Source of the DNA: Sipunculus nudus
Taxonomy: Eukaryota > Annelida > Sipuncula > Golfingiida > Sipunculidae
Direction: 5' to 3'
Assembly: GCA_026874595.1 (NCBI GenBank)
Contig: CM049310.1
Span: 3,040,001-3,104,000 of the forward strand
DNA: 64,000 nucleotides
Shown: positions 12,091 to 21,839 of the stretch, in pieces
How the letters are laid out: the number at the start of each line of letters is the position of its first letter
Position numbering within the stretch: position 1 is the stretch's first letter
Notes under the pieces: model-generated
What the model saw: the letters and a program-made list of their open reading frames with translations, nothing else
Database searches by the model: none
What the model was told of the DNA's origin: nothing
Program-made: the position numbers and the translations under genes

Positions 12091-12199
12091 ATAGTAGGTG
12101 CAAAATGTCAGAAATGTATACATAAATTCTATTTGTAGGTTCATACTTTCATATGTGCAAAAACACCCTGAGGGTGGAAGTAGGGCTTTAATATCCATG

Positions 12200-12490
12200 C
12201 AAAGAATCATGGTGATTAATGCATTAGTTGTTCAGATGCTTTTGTATCAAATTTTTTATTATTCTGGGGGGTACTTATGAGCCCCATAGCTTGAAGAATA
12301 TGGATAACAGAGACCTAATTCCAGGTTTCCAAGGAGATTTTTCATGAACCTCTCTCGATGTAAAGTTAGAAGATTCAAGGTCCAGATGTTACGATTTGTG
12401 CCCTGTATACAGACAGACAGCCGGATGGCCAGACGGACGACGGACATGATCGCTATAGCTCAGATGACTTACGGTCAGCTTAGCTAAAAA
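12200..12490 (+). mobile_element. AACAAG-family element, 3' fragment (copy 2)
   Basis: Shares with copy 1 the block TTATTCTGGGGGGTACTTAT...GAGCC..ATAGCT, the 'CCAAGGAGA.TTTTCAT' block, the CAGACGGACGACGGACA tract and the end TATAGCTCAG...AGCTAAAAA (12486-12490). The 5' part is not recognisable. Confidence 0.55.
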
Positions 12491-12940
12491 CAAGATTTTG
12501 TCTAGCTTGTTTACAAGGTTATATTATGTACTTTTGGACACTATTATATTGCTTGGCAATCCATCTTTACATGAAATGGCTCAGTTTTTATTCATGAACA
12601 ACATCATAACCATGTCTCCAATTTTAACATTAAGTGAAATACATATATACTTAACTTTGATATTTGCAACTGGCAATTTCTTAATCTATTGATTCTATTC
12701 TGAAAAAAAATTCTTATCCTGTACTGAAAAAAGAATTACTGCAGTAAAGTTTATTGCCAGATTTTTATCCGTTTTATTAATTTTTTTTATGAAAACAAAG
12801 CCATAAAAAATATTGTGTGTCCTTACTCAGTATGTACCTCTAAAATAAAAAAATAAACAGAAAAAAAGACACATTGCTTAATCATTACCATGTGAATGTG
12901 GAGTAAACAACAGGTGGTATATCAAACAGTTTGGCCTTAC
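12491..12940. other. MEGF8 intron sequence next to exon 3
   Basis: Follows the exon 3 donor on the minus strand. AT-rich, no further exon seen. Confidence 0.5.
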
Positions 12941-14108
12941 CTGGAAAATCCTTCACCATTCCAGTAGAGAGAACCCATCGGTGGCATCCTAAATGGTAAT
13001 AATGCACGTGCTCATCATAGCATGCCTCCTCTTCAGAATGATTATGAATATTCCCACCTACCACAACCATATAATTGCCTAGGATTGCTGCAGTATGGAA
13101 GGCCCTTGGCCTTGGCTTGTTGGCTGCGTTATAATCAATCCAGGACCAGTACCGATGGTCAACATGGAATGCATATAGCTCATTTGTCCTTTCTGGAAAC
13201 CTGGCAATTTTGTTCCTTATCCCTCCAAATATTAGCAGTGACTTGGATTCCTGATGGTATACCATCGAGTGTCCAACAACTTGTCTTCGAAGTTCATTAG
13301 AACCACTGGAAACAACTTTTTGCCAAACATCACTGTGTAAGTCCATCCTAAATAGGTCTGACACATACTCCAGAGCAGAGTTTATACCACCATAAACATA
13401 TAACCACTGATCGCCAACTATGGCCATAGCTGCACCAGAAACTGCCTGAGGAGTGACTGTACTTGATGTAGCCAGCTTTGTCCATGTTGAAGCTAGTGTA
13501 TTAAATGACCAAATATCATTTAACAGAGAATCATTACCTCCTGTTCCACCAAATATGTATATATAATCATCATATCCCACCATGCAGTGTTCATACCGAC
13601 CTTCTGGCCACAGGGCCTGTTTTGATATGGTTATCCACCTATTTTGAGCAAAATCAAACCGGACTAAACTGTCTAGCACCTCAACAAAATTAAATCCTCC
13701 AAACACCCAAAAACTGTTGGAATTTTCAAGGTATACACCCCGGTGTCCCGTCCTGGGACTAAACCCAGTTCCAGGAGGTGCAACCTTGTACCACGAGGAT
13801 TCCCCACCTGAGACATTTGTGGGTAATGAGCAGTCATATCCAGCATAGTCTCTGTTACACAGACACTGGCCTGACATGATGTCACATTCCCCTTTCTCTG
13901 GTCTGCTACACTGTATTTCAGAGACATTTTTAGGGCAAGCGTTCCTCTCGCACCAACCCCCCGTGCTTCCAGGATCACAGCTGCACACGTGGGTTATGTT
14001 GTTGCAGGTACCTTTCCCACTGCAGTTAAACGGACAATCACTGATAGTGTACTCTAATTTGAACCCTTCCCTGGCATAGTTGCGATCACTGAAGAAGTAT
14101 ATCAGCAT
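12941..14108 (-). CDS. MEGF8: MEGF8 orthologue, coding exon 3 (end of CUB, two EGF-like modules, kelch repeats)
   Basis: Large exon of 1168 nt (389 codons plus one base). It starts after an AG acceptor at MLIYFFSD, the last CUB strands. Two EGF-like modules follow (CPFNCSGKGTC...CSCDPG...WCE and ACPKN...GQCLCNRDYAGYDC). Next come about four to five kelch repeats with the expected GG doublets and spaced Tyr/Trp (FWVFGG, IYIFGG, YVYGG, LIFGG, VVVGG). The stretches GHSMVYH, RAFHTAAILGNYMVV and YYHLGCHRWV are typical of MEGF8 and are not found in attractin. The exon ends at a GTAAGG donor in phase 1. Together the three exons encode about 512 residues, only the N-terminal part of a family normally over 2,500 residues long. 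Known MEGF8 proteins are single-pass membrane proteins that modulate Hedgehog and BMP signalling. That role is taken from the family and not shown here. Confidence 0.93.
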
Positions 14109-14913
14109 CTGAAGCAATGGCACAAAATAAACAGGTCAACATTTGTTTTATATTTGGCATAGACAGAACATGTATATGTTACTTCCTCAATTACTAGCAG
14201 TGTAATTTTTTTTATATAATTTGAAAATATAACGTCAAAATTTATCAGATAGCACTGTGAAATGTATTTTGGTTAGTGTACAAACAGGTCACAGCCCTGA
14301 TAATGATCTGGATGGATTTAAAATAGGTCCATCCCAGGTTGTAAAAGGAAATGAGAAATTTATCATCAATCAGAATCTGGTCTGAACAGATTAAGCAGCG
14401 CTGGTAAAAATTACAACATTTTTTTCCAAGCCCCTATCTGCTTAAAATTACATTCATACCAGACACTATATGTGAACAAATCAAACACAAAAACAGTTTT
14501 CATTCATCTACCCAAAGTCTGGTCTTTATAATCTGGTCTGCTGAAACTTTGCTTTTGCAATAACTTACTGCTGTGCAGATTTTTTGTTGGATATCAAACA
14601 ATCTCAAGGAAAAAGGCATCCAGAGATAAATATTAGACAGAAGGTTCCTTTCAGTGTTGGAGCCCCTACCTTGTATAACCTTCCTCTGGACAAAATCTGC
14701 ATAGCTGAAACAGCAGACAATCACTGCATGCTGTGCACATGCTTGTGGAAAAGGTCCTATTTTGCCATTTTACAGGAAAAAAATAGACTACAATTTTTAC
14801 AGCAATTTTAAGGACTAGATTAGGATTTCGTCTGTCCCTGCCTTATAACAGTGCAGACTGTACTTACTGCACTGAAGGGAAAATTGCCAAATCTGCAAAT
14901 GGCATAGACTTAC
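14109..14913 (-). other. MEGF8 intron between coding exons 2 and 3
   Basis: 805-bp intron with a GTAAGT donor and an AG acceptor preceded by a pyrimidine-poor tract. It contains short chance open frames on both strands but no recognised gene or mobile element. Confidence 0.8.
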
Positions 14914-15077
14914 ATGTCCTGATCTGGCTATGACGGTGTCTGGTAATGTATTACCGCTGAAACTGCCAAGGACAGGACTGCTGTAGGAGTTACCATCATA
15001 CACATACAGGTAGTCATAGCCACACTCTGTGTCCATCTCCAGGAACTTGAGAGATATGATACTACCTGTCCCTCCTC
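14914..15077 (-). CDS. MEGF8: MEGF8 orthologue, coding exon 2 (CUB domain core)
   Basis: Internal exon of 164 nt, from an AG acceptor (before 15077) to a GTAAGT donor (after 14914). The two leading bases complete the Gly codon split with exon 1, and the exon ends in phase 0. It encodes the CUB core, with a DTECGYDYLYVYDG segment holding the conserved acidic and aromatic residues of a CUB calcium-binding site, then a loop with SFSGNTLPD and ending SGH. The segment is nearly collinear with the MEGF8 CUB domain of vertebrates. The reading frame continues into both introns, so the splice sites and not stop codons define the ends. Confidence 0.9.
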
Positions 15078-15532
15078 CTAGTGATACAAACAGAGCCAAT
15101 TGACAAATTATATAAGGTCCATATGTTACATTCAACACATCACAAAATGAATGAAAACTTTGGAGATCCATAATTATAATGAAAGAAAGATAAAACATAA
15201 ATTATTTTTCTGATGGATACCATCTGTAATTAGTTCCAAAGCAGTATGTATGCATACACATGGTCACATTTGGTACACTGGTATTTGTTCTACTAATACC
15301 CCCCTGGCTGAGAAGACAAAGTATTAACATTAGAAGCTGCAGCATTACAAACCTGATTTTAAAATAAGGCTCTTTTAGTCATGTACTTGTATAATTAATC
15401 TAATTTTGAACTCTGATTCTTATTCACAGACATATATAACTGAAGAGGTAATCAAACAACAGGGACATTAAACCATGTATGCACATATATGGTATACAAC
15501 AGTAATCATTTAATAAGAAACTGACACTGTAC
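15078..15532 (-). other. MEGF8 intron between coding exons 1 and 2
   Basis: 455-bp intron from a GTACAG donor to a TAG acceptor. AT-rich, with no recognised gene or repeat. Confidence 0.8.
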
Positions 15533-15737
15533 CATCGATAAACCATTCGCAGTGACTTGACGTCGGGTATTTTTCACCTGTGCTGCCATCAGTGATAAGA
15601 CCCCAAGTACTGTTCATTACAGTGCGACCCACACATCCTCCAACCACAGGGGGGAGCTGTGGCAGCACCAAAACCAGGAGAACACCTAGTGCTGTTGCTC
15701 CACATGCAATGGACGATGTACACCAAGCTCTCCTCAT
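15533..15737 (-). CDS. MEGF8: MEGF8 orthologue, coding exon 1 (signal peptide and start of CUB domain)
   Basis: First coding exon, 205 nt. It starts at the ATG (15737-15735) and encodes a short basic stretch, then a hydrophobic segment rich in Leu, Val and Pro (about residues 15-33) that reads as a signal peptide, then the start of a CUB domain ending in HCEWFIDG. The exon ends at a GT donor after the first base of a Gly codon (15533 is the last exon base, phase 1). The order Cys, TDG, CEW and then an acidic CUB strand matches the N-terminus of MEGF8 better than that of attractin. An out-of-frame ATG lies 7 nt upstream and opens an overlapping frame, but this frame is preferred because it gives the signal peptide and joins the next exon in phase. 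5' UTR exons cannot be excluded. Confidence 0.85.
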
Positions 15738-16216
15738 CCTCCATTAGTGATTGAACCCTTAAAAAAGTTTAAAACCAATTCACTGGCAGATGTACATCAT
15801 TGAATATTAAAAACTTTAGAACCTATTGAACAGAGGGCTGTGTTATGCAGGGCTCAACATTAATGGTTCCCTGCTTGCTCATGGTAATTAGAAGTTCAAG
15901 ATAATGGTGGTAGAACAACCATAAATCTTTTCCTACTTGCCCAACTGAGCAAGTTGGTGCAACATCAATATTACACAGAGGTATCACTCTTAACTAATCT
16001 GCAGCTAGTGATTTTCTTTCTTGATTTTTAATATACAGTAAAACATGAAGTACAATCATGTTGATTGTAGAATACACATTGTGTTCATGGCTGTGACATG
16101 AAGGTTCAGTAAAAAGAGATGTGTTTCTTTCCCAAATAAGCAAGTTCTTTCAAAAGTAAATATCAAGCCCTGTTGTGTCAACCATTATTCAACCTTTTGA
16201 TTCCTTAAAATTGGAA
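15738..16216 (-). other. Sequence upstream of the MEGF8 start codon
   Basis: Likely 5' UTR or promoter region by position. No TATA box or CpG island is obvious, so the true transcription start may lie behind an upstream non-coding exon. Confidence 0.3.
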
Positions 16217-16299
16217 AATACTGTATGATACCATTACTGTAAAAATCTCAATAGAATACGCGTATTATACTAAAATACTGTATGATACCATAACTGTAA
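16217..16299 (+). repeat. 57-bp satellite, left block (about 1.5 units)
   Basis: One complete unit plus the tail of another, identical in type to the main array at 18781-19838. It is separated from the array by copy 3 of the AACAAG family. Confidence 0.85.
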
Positions 16300-18780
16300 C
16301 AAGAGACCCATGGGTCACGGCGCTCAGCTGTTATATATGAAAAAAATATGATTTGGGAAAGAGGCATATGCTGGTTTTGTGTGGTAATAAATATGAGCTT
16401 TATTATGAGTTGTTAGTGTTTAGCTTATGTATGATTTTGATAGTATTTTTCGAGACAGGGAAGAGGATTGATTTCATTTATTTTATTAACAAATGGAGTG
16501 CTATTGTCACACAGATTTTGACCTGGCCATATAACTTATAAGCAGCACATAAAATAAAAGAGTTTAACTATTTATTAAAATTTAATAACAAATGTTGTGC
16601 CAATATAATATTTATTAAAAATAACAAGAGAATCATATGATTTTTTTAATAAAATTTAACTGAACTAATTATTTAATTAATATTATAGAATATATGCATT
16701 CATGAATACATTTTGAAAGTATTTGCACTGGTATTCAAATACTTTCATTTTTACCTGAATTCCCATTCTTATGCAAGAAATTTTATAATGGAGTACATAT
16801 TCATATTCATATTCATATACATTTGCAAAGTATTTGCACCATGTCTGGTATTTATTCAGTTTTAGCCAAACAATGATGTTGAGAATCCAGAATATAAACA
16901 AAGGACCCATGGGTCATGACAAAAGTTTGAAATTTTTGCAAATGCAAAATATGAAAAAATTTCTATTGTAATGTTTTATATTTATATAAGCATATGAGAA
17001 GCTAAGAGGAAAGGGCTCTCCTACTTGGTTATAGTAAAGTTCTCAATATATGATTGCAAACTAATACTCTGACAAGACTGTCATGAAGAAAAACAGTAAA
17101 AGTTTTGAGATACTGTGATGCATATGAAAAATTTACAGATGGACAGGCAAGCGGACAGAATGGACTAATACCTTCATTCACTTTCAAAGGAATAATGCAT
17201 TTAAGTTTATATATAAGCCTATTTTTTTAGCATATCCACTTTTTTCATTAATAGTTTTTATCTGATTAATTTTTTTAATTTACAAGTGTTATAAATTTGT
17301 AATATAAAAGTGAAAATATAAGTTGAAATATAAGAATTCTAAGTTGCAATCATTATATATCCAGATTGTAGCTCACATTGGGTCATATTATGCATACACA
17401 TATATTTTATTATTTTTAAATCAAATGTTTAAACTGATTGTAAAAGAAAATAATGCCACAACATGGCATCTACAAAATTATTCCTTGAATTCCTATTAAA
17501 AAGTTTTGCACATTGGAGTTTTCAGGACAAGCTTAATTTTATTCACCGAAATAAAATAAAAGATTCAGTAAATTTGATAAAATAAAAACATCTTTTCAAA
17601 TAAAGTATACACACTGTTGGTTGAATGAGGGACAAACAATATCATTATGCTAATTACAATCTAAGCTATAATTAATAACTGGAATTAATAGTCAATTTCA
17701 CACCTGGTGAAGTTTTACTCTTCTGAAGTAAAGCATTACTTATCTGATGAACATCCATACTTTCATAGCAATACATCACTTTGTGGACACAATTAAATGT
17801 GCACTTTAATCATTGTAACCCTGGTGGTACAATCCAAAATCTAAAATGTAGCATGTCCAAGAATAAAATAAAATACAGAAAATTATAACATGCATCTAGT
17901 TTATGCACCAGCTGGGGGGGGGGGGGGGGCGGTTGAGTGCAGGGCAGAGGAGAAGCCTGCTAGTAGTGGCCAAGCTGGGTCAAGGCAAGCTGCCTGGGGT
18001 GGGTTACATAATGCAAGTGAAGGCTGTACTACTAGGTGGGCCAGATATAAACAACACTTGACATGGTGTATGAAAACTTGAATAAAAGCTACTCTTTTCA
18101 AACAATTTCTTTGAAATTTCAGATTTTAAAAGATTAAATCCTTATGTATATATGCTGTGAAAATTAAATCAACAGTGCTTACAGGGAAAAAACGTGCCAC
18201 TGCCAAAGTTGGACAAAATTTCAGGTATTAATTTTTTATTTATGCTAATAACTTGAAAAATTTGCAAAATTCAGATCTAATTTTGGGCAAACAATTGAAT
18301 CTTGATTAAATAAAGTTATATTCCTGAAAAAAAGTCTTCAGCTTCAGCAATTCTCATGTTAAGTGAGCAAATATATTTCCTGATTTTTAAAAAAATTGCA
18401 TTATATTTGGGCCTATAACTTCAAAATAATACCCAATACTGACTTAATTTTTGGTATGTGCACAGAAAATATATGGAAAAATATGAATACTAAATATGAT
18501 CAAAAACAGATCAGTGGTTTTGATATTAGGCAGACTTGAAGTGTAACAATTGCTTTTTTATGGAAAACGGAGGTTTTTCCTTAATATCTCGAAGGAACGA
18601 AGTTCTAATGACCCAATTTTCGGTATGGTAGGAGATTTTGGGGACAACTAATGGTATGCAGAATTTTGGATTCGTAGGTCCAACAGTTTTAAAACATGCC
18701 CTGTAAACGGACGGCCGGCCGGTCGGACGACGGACAAAGGACCACGACTATAGCTCAGATGACTTACAGTCAGCTGAGCT
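16298..18780 (+). mobile_element. AACAAG-family element, copy 3, inserted in the 57-bp satellite
   Basis: Starts AACAAGAGACCCATGGGTCA with GCTCAGCTG and ends CAGCTGAGCT before AAAAA, 2.48 kb. The 3' end folds into a strong hairpin: TAGCTCAG pairs with CTGAGCTA, then TGACT with AGTCA around TAC. An internal start-like block GGACCCATGGGTCATGAC at 16903 suggests a composite. It lies between unit copies of the 57-bp satellite. A 16-G run sits at 17914-17929. Confidence 0.7.
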
Positions 18781-19838
18781 AAAAATCTCAATAGAATACG
18801 CGTATTATACTAAAATACTGTATGATACCATAACTGTAAAAATCTCAATAGAATACGCGTATTATACTAAAATACTGTATGATACCATAACTGTAAAAAT
18901 CTCAATAGAATACGCGTATTATACTTAAATACTGTATGATACCATAACTGTAAAAATCTCAATAGAATACGCGTATTATACTAAAATACTGTATGATACC
19001 ATTACTGTAAAAATCTCAATAGAATACGCGTATTATACTAAAATACTGTATGATACCATAACTGTAAAAATCTCAATAGAATACGCGTATTATACTAAAA
19101 TACTGTATGATACCATTACTGTAAAAATCTCAATAGAATACGCGTATTATACTAAAATACTGTATGATACCATAACTGTAAAAATCTCAATAGAATACGC
19201 GTATTATACTAAAATACTGTATGATACCATAACTGTAAAAATCTCAATAGAATACGGGTATTATACTAAAATACTGTATGATACCATTACTGTAAAAATC
19301 TCAATAGAATACGCGTATTATACTAAAATACTGTATGATACCATTACTGTAAAAATCTCAATAGAATACGCGTATTATACTAAAATACTGTATGATACCA
19401 TTACTGTAAAAATCTCAATAGAATACGCGTATTATACTAAAATACTGTATGATACCATAACTGTAAAAATCTCAATAGAATACGCGTATTATACTAAAAT
19501 ACTGTATGATACCATAACTGTAAAAATCTCAATAGAATACGCGTATTATACTAAAATACTGTATGATACCATTACTGTAAAAATCTCAATAGAATACGCG
19601 TATTATACTAAAATACTGTATGATACCATAACTGTAAAAATCTCAATAGAATACGCGTATTATACTAAAATACTGTATGAAACCATTACTGTAAAAATCT
19701 CAATAGAATACGCGTATTATACTAAAATACTGTATGATACCATAACTGTAAAAATCTCAATAGAATATGCGTATTATACTAAAATACTGTATGATACTAT
19801 TACTGTAAAAATCTCAATAGAATACGTGTATTATACTT
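18781..19838 (+). repeat. 57-bp tandem satellite array, 18 complete units plus a partial one
   Basis: The unit is AAAAATCTCAATAGAATACG followed by CGTATTATACTAAAATACTG and TATGATACCATAACTGT. The repeat AAAAATCTC starts at 18781 and again at 19807, exactly 18 x 57 bp later, so there is no net insertion or deletion. Each unit carries the 12-bp palindrome AATACGCGTATT. A single site alternates between CATAACTG and CATTACTG. In order the units read A A A T A T A A T T T A A T A T A T. Only a handful of other substitutions occur. Confidence 0.95.
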
Positions 19839-20238
19839 AGAAAAAGTAATTAACAATTTGGGAATATTGTATGAATTCTATCCTTAAATTACGGCATCAC
19901 CGTAATCTGATCTTGAGTGACATGAACAATAGCCATGAGTGAGCAATAATGGGTGAATTTACAGGAACGGTTTTCTACTCTGAAATTTACCATATTTTCT
20001 TGCAAATGTCAACCTTATTTCTACATAAAGAGCTAAAATTATTTTTAAGAAACTTTAACAGACTTTAAAGTCAAAGTTGTATATTGTGAAAGAGTACCTC
20101 CAATTAAATATTTCTTTAGGTCTCATCGAATGTCTTCTTGATTGGCATACATACAGCTACATTCACTACTGTTGTAGCAAGTTTTTCTTTGATTGCATAA
20201 GCAAAATACAACACATTGTGAAAGAATCCCTCCAATTA
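19839..20238. other. Spacer between the satellite and pearl-like copy C
   Basis: Contains a direct repeat of TTGTGAAAGA.T.CCTCCAATTA (about 20083-20106 and 20216-20238). No gene. Confidence 0.5.
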
Positions 20239-20284
20239 TTGTATCCGCCAAAACAGAGTTTTGCGGATACTATGTTTTCAGCTG

Positions 20285-20322
<38 letters not shown>

Positions 20323-21839
20323 GTAGGTGTCCGGAGAACTCCTCCGTAACCGCTGGGCGGAATTTTCCGAAACCCGGGATTATGTTCGGGTCACATGTGA
20401 ACTGCTGCGCCCCGATTTTGTTTTGACCTCTGACCTTTCCTTTGCGCTCTGCGTCCGTTTGTGCGTCTGTTTCCACACATAAACCCACATATCTCGGGAA
20501 CCGTTTGACCGATCAGGAAAATTTTTTTGCACAAATGTAGCCCTCGGAGAGCTTTATAACATACACCAAAAATGGTGGCGCCACCTGCAACCATGTTTGC
20601 ACAGTGTCCATCTGTTCGTCTGCCTTGGGTTAAAATCACTCATATCTCTGCAGTGACTTGACTAATTCACCTGAAATTTGGCATGCGTAAACATCCTGGA
20701 TAGCTTTTCTGATTTTATGACAGGTGGCGCCACCTACATTCACGTTTACGCTGCAGACATCCAAGCTCATATCTCATGAACCGTTTGACCGATCAGGAAA
20801 ATTCTTTTGCACAAATGTAGCCCTTGGAGAGCTTTATAACATACACCAAAAATGGTGGCGCCACCTGCAATCATGTTTGCACAGTGTCCATCTGTTCGTC
20901 TGCCTTGGGTTAAAATCACTCATATCTCTGCAGTGACTTGACTAATTCACCTGAAATTGGGCATGCGTATACATCCTGGATAGCTTTTCTGATTTTATGA
21001 CAGGTGGCGCCACCTACATTCACGTTTACGCTGCAGACATCAAAAGTCATATCTCGGGAACCGTTTGACTGATCAGGAAAATTCTTTTGCACAAATGTAG
21101 CCCTTGGAGAGCTTTATAACATACACCAAAAATGGTGGCGCTACCTGCAACCATGTTTGCACAGTGTCCATCTGTTTGTCTGCCTTGGGTTAAAATCACT
21201 CATATCTCTGCAGTGACTTGACTAATTCACCTGAAATTTGGCATGCGTATACATCCTGGATAGCTTTTCTGATTTTATGACAGGTGGCGCCACCTACATT
21301 CACGTTTACGCTGCAGACATCCAAGCTCATATCTCAGGAACCGTTTGACCGATCAGGAAAATTTTTTTGCACAAATGTAGCCCTTGGAGAGCTTTATAAC
21401 ATACACTGAAAATGGTGGCACCACCTGCAACCATGTTTGCACAGTGTCCATCTGTTCGTCTGCCTTGGGTTAAAATCACTCATATTTCTGCAGTGGTTTG
21501 ACTAATTCACCTGAAATTCGGCATGCTTATACATCCTGGATAGCTTTTCTGATTTTATGACAGGTGGCGCCACCTACAATCAAGTTTACGCTGCAGACAT
21601 CCAAGCTCATATCTAGGGAACCGTTTGACCGATTGGGCCAAAATTTTGCATGTGTATAAATCTCACATAGCTCTTTATCATACGCAAAACTGGTGGCGCC
21701 ACCTGCAGCCATGTTTGCACAGCTCCCATCTGTTTGTCTGCCATGGGATAAAATATCCATGCTAATATGCAACACTTCACCCGTTCCACTCTGATTTAGG
21801 CGGATACAAGTAGTCGCTTGTCGACTACCCGTATTCTAG
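20239..21839 (+). mobile_element. Pearl-like element, copy C (full length, best preserved)
   Basis: Starts with the hairpin GTATCCGC...GCGGATAC (20241-20270), then a (GCC)n tract (about 20285-20322), a unique 5' segment, and about nine core blocks centred on GGTGGCGCCACC or one-base variants. These are spaced alternately about 149 and 131 bp, a ~280-bp dimer period. It ends with GGCGGATAC, the hairpin GTAGTCG-CTTGT-CGACTAC, seven bases and CTAG. Both ends therefore carry GTATCCGC in inverted orientation. It has no protein-coding capacity and is read as non-autonomous. Confidence 0.75.
20284..20322 (+). repeat. (GCC)n microsatellite inside pearl-like copy C
   Basis: About 13 uninterrupted GCC/CCG triplets. 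The same position holds short GCC tracts in the other copies (38226-38237, 3671-3685, 1810-1835), so the microsatellite belongs to the element and varies in length between copies. Confidence 0.9.

Noticed and set aside
12885-14123. Attractin (ATRN) as the identity of the CUB-EGF-kelch gene
   Set aside because: The segments GHSMVYH, AFHTAAILGNYMVV and YYHLGCHRWV and the missing N-terminal EGF before CUB fit MEGF8, not attractin.
18781-19838. CRISPR-like array
   Set aside because: There are no unique spacers; the whole 57-bp unit is repeated. The genome is eukaryotic.
20270-20488. Frame MGLCVETDAQTDAERKGKVRG..., seen in several places (also 38209, 3497 and 1638)
   Set aside because: It recurs because the pearl-like elements are similar DNA. 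Copies contain frame changes and it reads into the GCC microsatellite; no protein family fits.
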